Positions 1 through 10,012 of a stretch of DNA of 64,000 nt are shown here, one piece after another (within the stretch, counting starts at the first letter, position 1; each line of letters begins with the position of its first letter). A model generated the notes under the pieces. It did not search any database. It was not told the origin of the DNA and saw only the letters and a program-made list of their open reading frames with translations. This stretch comes from Alphaproteobacteria bacterium HGW-Alphaproteobacteria-18 (lineage in GTDB: Bacteria > Pseudomonadota > Alphaproteobacteria > Caulobacterales > Hyphomonadaceae), in the NCBI GenBank assembly GCA_002841155.1, contig PHEH01000009.1, forward strand, positions 40,918 through 104,917. The letters are read 5' to 3'. The position numbers and the translations under genes are program-made.

Positions 1-124
1 ACATGTAGATTTTTGACAATTTCCTGTAGCTGCCCACTCGCCTCAGGCGTGATCCGGTTGGCAGGCGGCCTCCGGATATGAGAGCTTCCCCTGCCAGAAT
101 ACATATGGAGCGCGGGCACCTCAA

Positions 125-1003
125 ATGGCTTACAGACTGAAACCCGGCAAGGAGACCGTTGAGAGCGGTATCCAGCGACTCGCAGGCGAAGAATTTTCGC
201 AGATCGTCGGCATTCTCGCAAATCCGGACCTTACAGCCGCCAGGCAGGTTCACGAGGTGCGCAAATGCGCAAAGCGGCTTCGCTCCATGATCCGGCTTGT
301 GGCGCCCGTATTTGCCGGATCGGAAGCAGAAAATGCCGTTCTCCGGGACGCCGCGCGCAGCTTGTCCTCCGCCCGCGACACGGGCGCGATTCTAGATAGC
401 CTCGGCCGGCTGAAACTGCCGGCAGACACTGTGGCGGCCGTTGAAACAGCGCTGCCCGGCGCCCTAGCGTCTTCCGGCGGGGCGAATGGGTCTGCAAAAC
501 TTCTCAAATCATTCGGCCGGGAGATGCGGGCGGCCGCAAAGCGAGCAACACACTGGGCCATTGACGAAGAAGGCTTCGACGCCATCCGCCCCGGCCTGAA
601 GCGCAGTTACAAGCAGCTGCGCTCAGACTTCACCGAAGCGATCAAATCGGGCGAGGAAGACGCAACGCACAACTGGCGCAAAAGCGCCAAAAGCCATTGG
701 CATCAGACATTGCTGCTGCGCCAGATCTGCCCGGATGCGATGGAAGCTCATGCGCGAATGGCCAGCCGGCTTTCAGAAAGCCTCGGCAACTGGCGCGACA
801 GCGGGCTGCTGATTGCCGCCCTAGATATGCTGCCGCCCGACCAGCTTGACAGGGATATTACAAAAACCGTCAGGCGCGCCGCCCTGCGCGACCAGAAACG
901 GCTGCTGAAGAAAGCCCAGCGCATCTCCAGTCTGCTCACGGCCGAAAAGCCGCAGGCGCTCACCACCAGATGGGCGGCCTACTGGGCGGCGAGCGACGCT
1001 TGA
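125..1003 (+). CDS. CHAD domain protein
   Basis: The 292-residue protein is a single CHAD (conserved histidine alpha-helical) domain. Two internal repeats each carry the expected His followed by Arg/Lys on one helix face: H43 with R46, K47, K50, R51 and R53, and H182 with R185, K186 and K189. CHAD proteins bind inorganic polyphosphate through this basic surface. There is no signal peptide, so it should be cytoplasmic and may sit on polyphosphate granules. There is no fused CYTH triphosphatase domain, so this is the stand-alone form. A phytase gene follows 80 bases downstream on the same strand, which suggests a phosphate-related context (inference). The family call is firm; the cellular role is not. 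Confidence 0.85.
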   Translation: MAYRLKPGKETVESGIQRLAGEEFSQIVGILANPDLTAARQVHEVRKCAKRLRSMIRLVAPVFAGSEAENAVLRDAARSLSSARDTGAILDSLGRLKLPADTVAAVETALPGALASSGGANGSAKLLKSFGREMRAAAKRATHWAIDEEGFDAIRPGLKRSYKQLRSDFTEAIKSGEEDATHNWRKSAKSHWHQTLLLRQICPDAMEAHARMASRLSESLGNWRDSGLLIAALDMLPPDQLDRDITKTVRRAALRDQKRLLKKAQRISSLLTAEKPQALTTRWAAYWAASDA

Positions 1004-1083
1004 CCCCCTAATCGTCGCGATACTGTCATGCAGGAGAGATAAAGAGGGCGCCGAATCGTCCCTTCCCGCTTACAGGAACCGCC

Positions 1084-2142
1084 ATGCCCCTCTTCCGGCC
1101 TGCCCTTGCAACCGCCCTGGCTCTCACCGCCGCCGCCTGCGTCTCCGCGCCCGTACCGGTGATCGAAGGCCAGAAATTTGTGATGGCAAGCGTGGAGACC
1201 GCCCCGGCTGGCGCAAAAGGCGACGCCGCGGATGATCCGGCGCTGTGGCTCCATCCCACCGATCCGGCGAAATCCCTCATTCTGGGCACCAACAAGCGCG
1301 AAGGCCTTGTGGTGTTCGCTCTGGATGGGTCTGAAGTTCAACGCCTGCCAATTGGCCTCATCAACAATGTGGACGTTCGTCAGTCTGCTGATCGCCCGTT
1401 CGATGTTGCGATTGCCAGCAATGATCAGGTGAATGCCATTTCCGTCTTCCTGATTGACCGGCAAAGCGGAACCGTCAGCCATACCGGCGATATTCCGACC
1501 AATACGATAGAGCCCTACGGCATCTGCCAGGGGCGCGAGAACGGCCGTGATTATGCCGGCGTTACGTATAAGGACGGAACGCTGCAGATCTGGTCGGTAT
1601 CGGCGCAGCCAGAAGACGTTTCCGGGCAGCTCCTCAAGACCATCAAGCTGGAAACCCAGCTTGAAGGCTGTGTATTTGATGAGACCAATGGCCTGATCTT
1701 TGTCGGCGAAGAGGACCGGGGCCTGTGGAGCGTTGCTTACTGGGAGGACGCGCCGGTTCCCTCACTGATCGATAGCGTGGGCGGCCCCAATGGTCTTGTT
1801 GCTGATGTTGAAGGCGTATCGATCTGGAGAGGCGCAAACGGCGCAGGCTGGGTGGTTGCTTCGGCGCAGTCAGAAGACCGTTTCGTCGTGTATGAGCGTC
1901 AGGCACCGCACGCCCCCCGCGGCAGCTTCTCCATCATCGCAAATGAGGCTCTGGGTATCGACGAAGTGACCCATACAGATGGTCTTGATGTATTCTCCGG
2001 CGCGCTTCCCGGCTTCCCGCGCGGTGTTCTGATTGTCCAGGACGATGGCAATCCCCGGTCAGGCCAGGATCAGAACTTCAAGGTCGTGAATTGGGCAGAT
2101 ATTGAAACCGCGCTCGGACTGCCCGTTCTGGATGCCGAATAG
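1084..2142 (+). CDS. beta-propeller phytase, lipoprotein
   Basis: The 352-residue protein matches the beta-propeller (BPP, alkaline) phytase family, which removes phosphate from myo-inositol hexakisphosphate in a calcium-dependent way. The N-terminus is a lipoprotein signal ending in LTAAAC (C19), so the enzyme is probably membrane anchored and faces the periplasm or exterior. Family motifs visible in order are DDPALW (50-55), the GTNKREGL stretch (about 68), NNVDVR, EGCVFDE, DVEGVSIW and the C-terminal VQDDGNPRSG. The acidic residues in these motifs are the usual calcium and phosphate site. It follows the CHAD gene and ends 7 bases from a convergent gene. Confidence 0.88.
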   Translation: MPLFRPALATALALTAAACVSAPVPVIEGQKFVMASVETAPAGAKGDAADDPALWLHPTDPAKSLILGTNKREGLVVFALDGSEVQRLPIGLINNVDVRQSADRPFDVAIASNDQVNAISVFLIDRQSGTVSHTGDIPTNTIEPYGICQGRENGRDYAGVTYKDGTLQIWSVSAQPEDVSGQLLKTIKLETQLEGCVFDETNGLIFVGEEDRGLWSVAYWEDAPVPSLIDSVGGPNGLVADVEGVSIWRGANGAGWVVASAQSEDRFVVYERQAPHAPRGSFSIIANEALGIDEVTHTDGLDVFSGALPGFPRGVLIVQDDGNPRSGQDQNFKVVNWADIETALGLPVLDAE

Positions 2143-2149
2143 GGCCGGA

Positions 2150-2824
2150 TCAGCCCACGCTCATTGCCAGCAAGCGGCTGATCTGGGCGCGGGGCAAGCC
2201 GCTGTCTTCATGGTAGGCATTGATTGCTGACTGAAGGCTTGCAAGGTCTCGTTTGCTCGTGGCGACGGGCTTGCCGAGCACGCCCTCCCGAACCAGTGCG
2301 GTGCAGACATCGGGCGACGTGATCCAGGCGTCCCACCCGGCAAAGCGCAGGAAATACTGTCCCGTTGCCCCGCCAAGGCGGGCGCCGCGCTTGTTGAGCA
2401 CATCCAGAAGGCCGATCTGGTCATCGCCAGGCCATTGGGCGAGGAAACGGCCAAAGCCGCCCTCTCTGGTTTCAATGTCCGCGACGAACTTTGCGTTCTC
2501 AAGAGCCGCCTTGATCTTCTGCCCGTTCCGGACAATTCGTTCATCCGTAACAAGACGGTCCATCATCTCATCGCCGAAGAAGGCAAGCCTGGCTGGATCA
2601 AACCCTTCGAAGGCTGTTTCAAAACCTTCCCATTTTGCCTCGATGACTTTCCAGTTGAAACCGGCATTGAAAACACACCGCGTCATGATGGAAAGGAACC
2701 GGTCTCCCGGCACCTTCTCAAGACGCTTCACCGCATGCGAATTGATCGATTTTGACAGCGCCGCCTCTTCCCCGCCATGATGGCGGGCGGCCATCTTGAG
2801 TATGGGGGCAAAGCGGCGCGTCAC
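2150..2824 (-). CDS. DNA-3-methyladenine glycosylase I family protein
   Basis: The 224-residue protein resembles the adenine-glycosylase (Tag-type, helix-hairpin-helix) family that excises 3-methyladenine in base excision repair. The recognisable block is around residues 45-75, with RCVFNAGFNWKVIEAKW followed by the FEGFDP turn. The E. coli Tag zinc ligands near the N-terminus are not seen, so this belongs to a divergent branch and the substrate is uncertain. The start is a GTG preceded by GAGGAGAG about ten bases upstream, inside the end of the preceding alcohol dehydrogenase gene. The 15-base gap suggests co-transcription with that gene. Confidence 0.7.
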   Translation of the reverse strand: MTRRFAPILKMAARHHGGEEAALSKSINSHAVKRLEKVPGDRFLSIMTRCVFNAGFNWKVIEAKWEGFETAFEGFDPARLAFFGDEMMDRLVTDERIVRNGQKIKAALENAKFVADIETREGGFGRFLAQWPGDDQIGLLDVLNKRGARLGGATGQYFLRFAGWDAWITSPDVCTALVREGVLGKPVATSKRDLASLQSAINAYHEDSGLPRAQISRLLAMSVG

Positions 2825-2839
2825 AGCGTTTTACTCTCC

Positions 2840-3973
2840 TCAGCCCAGCGCCGTCTCGTAAACGGCCGCATAATCGTCGGCGCTCATCGGGCGCGGATTT
2901 CCGGCATGGGCGAGATCCACCAGCGCATATTCAACAATACCCGGCCCATCCGAAGCGGCCAGCCCCATTGCGCTGAGTGTCTTTGGAATGCCGATCGCAT
3001 CGTTGAGATCCTGAATGGCATCGGCAAGATCGGCGCCGGGCTTCAGCCCCATTGCCTGCCGCAGGCGCACATATTTCTCATCTGCGGCGCCATTGTGAAA
3101 GCGCAGGATATGGGGAAGGAACACGGCGTTCAGGGTACCATGATGCAGGCGCTTCTCATGCAGGCGGCCGGCCGCATGGCTGAGCGCATGAACCCCGCCC
3201 AGCCCCTTCACGAAGGCGAGCGCCCCCTCATAGCTTGCCATCATCATATGCCAGCGGGCTTCCTCGTCTGAGCCATCTTTGACGGCGCGCCTCAGCATGC
3301 CCATACCAAAGGCGCGGTGGGCGCCGTCATAGCCGATCCCCTCCGCCGGTGGATTGATCGACGGCGTCAGGATGGCTTCAATACAATGGGTCAGCGCGTC
3401 CATGCCTGTCGCGGCCGTGAGCCCCGCAGGCAGGCCGATCGTCAGGTCTGGATCACACAGGGCAACCAGGGGAATGAGGTTCGGCGAGGCAAAGGTTTCC
3501 TTGCGGCCATTCTCCATGATGATGACCATGCCGATGGAAACTTCCGAACCCGTTCCGGCCGTTGTCGGAATGGCAATCAGCGGCGGAATCTTGCCGATCA
3601 GCTTGGCACCGCCGATCATGGCGGCATAGGTTTCCAGCGGTTCTGAATGGCTCGCCATCAGGCCGATGGCCTTGGCATGGTCCATCGAGGAACCGCCCCC
3701 GACAGCGATAATGCCGTCTGCGCCGGACTCCTTGTACAGCGCCGTTGCCAGCTTGGTCTGGGTTTCGGTCGGGTTTGGAACCGTCTCGGCAAACACGCCC
3801 GCCGGGGCCACGCCAAGCGCGTCTTCCACTTTCGCAAGGATGCCGGAAGCCTTGATACCGGCATCCGTAACAATGAACGGGCGGGTTATGCCGCGCGCCT
3901 TTGCAAGTTTGGCAAGCTGCTTCAGCGCGCCTGCATCGAAGACGCACTGAGTGAGAAAATTCATGACCGGCAT
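2840..3973 (-). CDS. iron-containing alcohol dehydrogenase
   Basis: This is a group III Fe-dependent alcohol dehydrogenase of about 377 residues. The N-terminal Rossmann-like half carries the NAD(P) loop VGGGSSMDHAKA. The C-terminal helical half carries the metal-binding histidines in MDALTHCIEA, GVHALSHAAG and HHGTLNAVFLP. It should interconvert a primary alcohol or related carbonyl compound with NAD(P). The ATG at 3973 is chosen because GGAG lies six bases upstream; a TTG at 4012 in the same frame lacks this. It is the first gene of a two-gene minus-strand unit with the glycosylase. The exact substrate cannot be read from sequence. Confidence 0.85.
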   Translation of the reverse strand: MPVMNFLTQCVFDAGALKQLAKLAKARGITRPFIVTDAGIKASGILAKVEDALGVAPAGVFAETVPNPTETQTKLATALYKESGADGIIAVGGGSSMDHAKAIGLMASHSEPLETYAAMIGGAKLIGKIPPLIAIPTTAGTGSEVSIGMVIIMENGRKETFASPNLIPLVALCDPDLTIGLPAGLTAATGMDALTHCIEAILTPSINPPAEGIGYDGAHRAFGMGMLRRAVKDGSDEEARWHMMMASYEGALAFVKGLGGVHALSHAAGRLHEKRLHHGTLNAVFLPHILRFHNGAADEKYVRLRQAMGLKPGADLADAIQDLNDAIGIPKTLSAMGLAASDGPGIVEYALVDLAHAGNPRPMSADDYAAVYETALG

Positions 3974-4256
3974 TTGGAACTCCAGCGGATAGGGATCGCG
4001 CCATGTTCCCAACTACCTTGCCCCAAGGCAAGCCTCTCCCAAGGGCAGTGCGACACAGCCGCCAGAGTTCGCCAGTGTTTCCGGCCATATGGACCAGCAA
4101 TGTCGCTGGTCGTGATTTTTATCTCAATACGGACGAGTACCTAAATGAGCGCATCTGCCGCGCGGCCCGCAGCCGCGCGTCAAACTGATCAATTTCACCT
4201 TTAATTCCAAAGGACTACCTCATTCTCATCACTCACAGAAACAGCGGGTTTCGAAC

Positions 4257-4937
4257 ATGAAAAAGCTCCTCGCAGCCACTCTGATGGCAGGCACCGCAAT
4301 GATGGGATTTGCAGGCACCGCCATTGCTGAAGACAATCCCTGGATGATCCGCGCGCGCGTTATCGGGGTCATGCCAGATGAAGCAGGCGCCCTCTCGGTC
4401 GGGAGCACTGCCCTGCAAGGCGGCGTCGACATCGGCGACCAATACGTCCCCGAACTCGACATCACTTACTTCTTCACCAAGAATATCGCCGCAGAACTGA
4501 TCCTTGGCGTTACCCCCCATGATGTGAAAGCAACCAATGTCACAGTTCCTGGCGCGCTGACCAACGCCAATATTGATCTGGGTGATGTCTGGCTGCTGCC
4601 GCCAACGCTGACGCTCCAGTACCATTTCCAGAATGGCAGCCGGTTCAAGCCCTATGTCGGCGCCGGGGTGAACGCGACCTTCTTCTTCAATGAGGATGCT
4701 GGTCCTGTGGCAGACGGGATCGACTATGACCCAAGCTTTGGCCCTGCCCTTCAGGCGGGTTTCGACTACGATCTTGATGGCAAGGAAGGGGGCTGGGCAC
4801 TCAACGTCGACATCAAGAAGGTGTGGATCAATACAGATGTGACAGTGGACTTCACCACAGCCCTTGGCGCGAAAGTGAAGGCCGACGTTGACATCGACCC
4901 GCTGATCGTCGGCGTGGGTCTTGGCTACAAATTCTGA
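4257..4937 (+). CDS. OmpW family outer membrane protein
   Basis: The 226-residue protein has a Sec signal peptide of about 24 residues (cleavage after TAIA), then an OmpW-type eight-strand barrel. Family features are the NPWMIRARVIGVMPDE start, the segment DITYFFTKNIAAELIL, the block FKPYVGAGVNATFF and a C-terminal phenylalanine (GLGYKF) for barrel assembly. OmpW barrels let small hydrophobic compounds cross the outer membrane. The gene stands alone and ends before a strong terminator. No regulatory site was identified in the 280 bases upstream. Confidence 0.88.
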   Translation: MKKLLAATLMAGTAMMGFAGTAIAEDNPWMIRARVIGVMPDEAGALSVGSTALQGGVDIGDQYVPELDITYFFTKNIAAELILGVTPHDVKATNVTVPGALTNANIDLGDVWLLPPTLTLQYHFQNGSRFKPYVGAGVNATFFFNEDAGPVADGIDYDPSFGPALQAGFDYDLDGKEGGWALNVDIKKVWINTDVTVDFTTALGAKVKADVDIDPLIVGVGLGYKF

Positions 4938-5008
4938 TCGGGCCACGAGCAGATAAAAGGTAACGCCAGCCTTTCATCCCAACCCCAGACGGGCGTTACC
5001 TGATAGAG

Positions 5009-5044
5009 AACGCCGCGCCCTTCCCATAAGGACGCGGCGTTTTT
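5009..5044 (+). terminator. rho-independent terminator after the OmpW gene
   Basis: A perfect 9-bp stem (5009-5017 with 5033-5041, AACGCCGCG/CGCGGCGTT) closes a 15-base loop and runs into a T tract. It lies 70 bases after the OmpW stop. Because an in-frame ATG at 5047 would directly follow this T tract, the hairpin also supports the later start at 5107 for the next gene. Confidence 0.85.
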
Positions 5045-5106
5045 CCATGCTTGGAATCTGCGCCTGCCTCTTGCGCCCTCGCGCCACACCGTTACTCGTC
5101 AAGGTC

Positions 5107-6957
<1,851 letters not shown>

Positions 6958-6988
6958 GGTGCGCCCGCCTCAGCCCGGACCCTTTCCC

Positions 6989-8215
6989 ATGCCTGATACC
7001 CTGCCTCCCGAACTGCCCGTGACCCTGGCCGACATACAGGCCGCCGCAAAGGTTCTGGAAGGGCAAATTGAACGCACAGAGCTAACCTATGCCAAGACGC
7101 TGTCGGCGATCACCGGGGCAGAAGTCTGGGTCAAGCTGGAAAACCGGCAATATACCGCCGCCTTCAAGGAGCGCGGGGCGCTCAACAAACTTGCCAAACT
7201 GTCAGACATCGAAAAGAAGACGGGCGTGATCGCCGCCTCCGCCGGCAACCATGCCCAGGGCGTTGCCTATCACGCCCGGCGCCTGGGCATACCCGCGACC
7301 ATCGTGATGCCGCAGACCACACCCTTCAACAAGGTGGAGCATACCCGCGACCATGGCGCCCGCGTTCTGCTTGAGGGCATGACATTCGATGAGGCCAAGG
7401 CGCACGCCTATACCGTGTGCAAGCGCGAAGGCCTGACCTTCGTTCATCCTTTTGACGATGCAGACATCATCGCCGGCCAGGGCACAATCGCCCTGGAGAT
7501 GCTGGCCGACAATCCGGAGCTCGACACGCTCGTGGTTCCGATCGGGGGCGGCGGCCTCATCTCCGGCATCGCCATCGCGGCAAAGGCGCTCAAGCCGGAA
7601 ATCCGCATCATCGGCGTTCAGGCGGCGATGTACCCCGCAATGCACGCCGCGATGCGCGGCAAGCCTGCCAAGACGGGCGGTGCCACCATCGCTGAAGGCA
7701 TTGCCGTGCGCGATGTGGGAGACATTACACGTCAGATCTGCGAGCGGCTGGTCGATGATGTGGTCCTCGTCGAGGAAGAGCATCTGGAACGCGCCATCAC
7801 CCTCTTTGTCGAGGTTGAGAAAACCATCGCTGAAGGCGCTGGCGCCGCCGGCCTTGCCGCCCTTCTCGCCCACCCTTCCCGCTTCTATGGCCGCAAGGTT
7901 GGCCTCATCCTCTGCGGCGGGAACATCGATACGCGCCTGCTGGCCTCGGTGCTGACGCGCGCGCTTGTCCGCGAGAACCGCCTCGCGCGCATCCGGATCG
8001 TCGGGGACGACCGGCCGGGCCTGCTTGCCCTCGTCTCGAAGATCATTGGCGACAATGGCGCCAACATCATGGAAGTTGCCCATAACCGGATCGCGCTTGA
8101 CGTGCCGGCGAAGGGCGCGGAGTTCGACATCCTGATGGAAACGCGTGACAGCCAGCACACGCAGGAAGTCATCGACGCGCTCGCTCAGGCGGGCTACCCG
8201 CCGCGCGCCATCTAG
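6989..8215 (+). CDS. ilvA: threonine ammonia-lyase
   Basis: This PLP enzyme of about 408 residues converts threonine to 2-oxobutanoate and ammonia, the entry step to isoleucine. The PLP lysine lies in TAAFKERGALNKL, the phosphate-binding glycine loop is GGGGLISG, and the serine/threonine site motif ASAGNHAQGVAYH is present. A C-terminal ACT domain (about the last 75 residues, RIRIVGDDRPGLLALVSKI) is the regulatory part of the short, TdcB-like form. The ATG at 6989 is preferred, although a GTG at 6959 in frame is possible; neither has a clear ribosome binding site. It follows the ABC ATPase closely and may be read from the same transcript. Confidence 0.9.
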   Translation: MPDTLPPELPVTLADIQAAAKVLEGQIERTELTYAKTLSAITGAEVWVKLENRQYTAAFKERGALNKLAKLSDIEKKTGVIAASAGNHAQGVAYHARRLGIPATIVMPQTTPFNKVEHTRDHGARVLLEGMTFDEAKAHAYTVCKREGLTFVHPFDDADIIAGQGTIALEMLADNPELDTLVVPIGGGGLISGIAIAAKALKPEIRIIGVQAAMYPAMHAAMRGKPAKTGGATIAEGIAVRDVGDITRQICERLVDDVVLVEEEHLERAITLFVEVEKTIAEGAGAAGLAALLAHPSRFYGRKVGLILCGGNIDTRLLASVLTRALVRENRLARIRIVGDDRPGLLALVSKIIGDNGANIMEVAHNRIALDVPAKGAEFDILMETRDSQHTQEVIDALAQAGYPPRAI

Positions 8216-8295
8216 TCCGCCTGTCGCGCGTGACTATCAGGCAAAACCCGCCTAGAGAGCTCGCGACAGTTTTGCCCTTTCAGGAGGCCTGCTCC

Positions 8296-9186
8296 ATGTT
8301 CCGCGCCCTTATCGCCGCTACAGCCCTCAGCCTTTCGCTGGTTGCCTGCGCACCTCAATCCAACGGCTCAGCCGAGGAGTCCGCCATGACCTCCCCTGTC
8401 GACAAATACCTCCCCTGGAATCCTGACGCAAAAGGCATCCAGACCACTGAAAGTGGCGTCCAGTATATCGTCGTGAAGGAAGGCCCCAAAGACGGGAAGA
8501 AGCCTCTTCCGTCTGACCGGGTCCGCGTTCACTATGATGGCCGTCTGCCAACGGGTGAGAAATTCGACTCTTCCTTTGATCGCAACAGCCCATCAGAGTT
8601 TCGCTTGAATCAGGTAATCCCGGGCTGGACGATCGGCCTTCAGGAGATGGGCGAAGGCGACGAGTATGTGTTCTACATCCCCAACCAGCTTGCCTATGGC
8701 AATCAAGCGCGCGGCGGCGTGATCAAAGCCGGGGACGATCTTGTTTTTTATGTTGCTCTGCTCGAGATCGTACAACCCAAGCAATCAGATGTTGCCGCCT
8801 GGGCGAAGTATCACCCGTGGAACGCCGAGCTTCCAGAAGTGCTCAAAACCGAGTCTGGCCTGGAGTATATTGTGCTGAAAAGCGGCGACACCGCCGGCCA
8901 GCCACCCGTCGGCGGCCAGCTCGTGGTTGTGCATTATGAAGGACGCCTGGCAGAAACAGGAGAGCTCTTCGACTCCTCCTATGAACGCGGCGATCCGGAA
9001 GTGTTCCCCTCCAACGCCCTTATCAGCGGCTGGGTCGAAGCCCTCGCCATGATGAAGCCTGGCGATCACTGGATGCTCTATATCCCCTCCGAGCTCGGTT
9101 ATGGCGCACAGGGAACGCCCGGCGGCCCGATCCCTCCCAATACCGCGCTGCAGTTCGAAGTCGAACTGCTCGACGTGATGCGCTGA
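8296..9186 (+). CDS. tandem FKBP-type peptidyl-prolyl isomerase, lipoprotein
   Basis: The 296-residue lipoprotein (signal ending LSLVAC, C18) carries two consecutive FKBP domains of about 115 residues each. Both repeats open with a KYxPWN motif and an ESGxxYIV strand. The first has VRVHYDGRLPTGEKFDSS and the second VVVHYEGRLAETGELFDSS. Each has the aliphatic/aromatic pocket elements IPGWTIGLQ or ISGWVEALA and YIPxxLxYG. It should assist proline-limited folding in the periplasm, anchored to a membrane. The start is set by AGGAGG at 8282-8287, eight bases before the ATG, and by the signal peptide. It is followed by cysQ after 15 bases. Confidence 0.88.
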   Translation: MFRALIAATALSLSLVACAPQSNGSAEESAMTSPVDKYLPWNPDAKGIQTTESGVQYIVVKEGPKDGKKPLPSDRVRVHYDGRLPTGEKFDSSFDRNSPSEFRLNQVIPGWTIGLQEMGEGDEYVFYIPNQLAYGNQARGGVIKAGDDLVFYVALLEIVQPKQSDVAAWAKYHPWNAELPEVLKTESGLEYIVLKSGDTAGQPPVGGQLVVVHYEGRLAETGELFDSSYERGDPEVFPSNALISGWVEALAMMKPGDHWMLYIPSELGYGAQGTPGGPIPPNTALQFEVELLDVMR

Positions 9187-9201
9187 GAAAAGCAGCTTCC
9201 A

Positions 9202-9990
9202 ATGGCCGTTACTGCCGACACCCTCGCCTCCATCGCTCTTGCCGCTGGCCAGGAAATCATGCGGGTCTACCGCACCGATTTCAGCGTCAGCCACAAGGAC
9301 GATCATTCCGTGCTGACAGAGGCTGATGGTCTGGCAGAAGCAATCATCCTGAAGGGCCTCGCCGAAGCAGAGCCTGATCTCCAGGTCATCGCCGAGGAAG
9401 CTGTCGCCGGCGGCCATATGCCCGAACATGGACCCCGCTTTGCCCTTGTTGATCCCCTTGACGGCACCAAGGAGTTTGTCGCGAAGAACGGCGAGTTCAC
9501 TGTGAACATTGCGATTATCGAACATGGCCGCCCGGCCATGGGGGTCGTCTATGTCCCCGCCCAACACAGGCTCTTTGTAGCTGAAGGCCCAGGAAGGGCC
9601 TGGCAGGCAAAAGCCGCGCCCGATGGCCCCGTTCCAACAAAGCGCGCCCCGCTCAAGGTACGCCCCGCCCCTGCGGCCGGACTGACAGCCGTGGCTTCGA
9701 AGTCTCACCGCAGTCCCGATACAGATGAATGGCTGGGCAGATACCCCATCGCCGAAATCAAGGGCGCAGGCTCAGCTCTCAAATTCTGCCTCGTTGCGGC
9801 TGGGGAAGCAGATGTCTATCCCCGCCTCGGCCGGACCATGGAATGGGATACCGCCGCAGGCCAGGCGGTTGTCGAAGCAGCAGGTGGCCGTGTGCTGACA
9901 ACTACCGGAGAGCCACTTCTCTATGGAAAGCGAGAACGCGGATATGATAACCCGCATTTTGTCGTCTTTGGAGACGTAACGCCGCTCTGA
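9202..9990 (+). CDS. cysQ: 3'(2'),5'-bisphosphate nucleotidase CysQ
   Basis: The 262-residue protein is an inositol-monophosphatase superfamily member. The metal site motifs are EEAVAGG (first Glu), DPLDGTKEFVAKNGEFTVNI and the C-terminal WDTAAGQAVVEAAGG. The GTKEF form marks CysQ, which clears 3'-phosphoadenosine 5'-phosphate made by sulfate assimilation and sulfotransferases. It sits between the FKBP gene and glmM with short gaps (15 and 22 bases), suggesting one transcript. A sulfotransferase gene elsewhere in the window (53569-54375) would be a source of the same nucleotide. Confidence 0.9.
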   Translation: MAVTADTLASIALAAGQEIMRVYRTDFSVSHKDDHSVLTEADGLAEAIILKGLAEAEPDLQVIAEEAVAGGHMPEHGPRFALVDPLDGTKEFVAKNGEFTVNIAIIEHGRPAMGVVYVPAQHRLFVAEGPGRAWQAKAAPDGPVPTKRAPLKVRPAPAAGLTAVASKSHRSPDTDEWLGRYPIAEIKGAGSALKFCLVAAGEADVYPRLGRTMEWDTAAGQAVVEAAGGRVLTTTGEPLLYGKRERGYDNPHFVVFGDVTPL

Positions 9991-10012
9991 ACGGCGGACC
10001 TCGGAGGGAAAA

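Noticed and set aside
13..41. TTGACA near the left edge as a -35 box
   Set aside because: No acceptable -10 element at the expected distance.
5047..5106. Earlier in-frame ATG for the double-ATPase gene
   Set aside because: It directly follows a terminator T tract and adds a Cys/Leu/Arg stretch without conservation.
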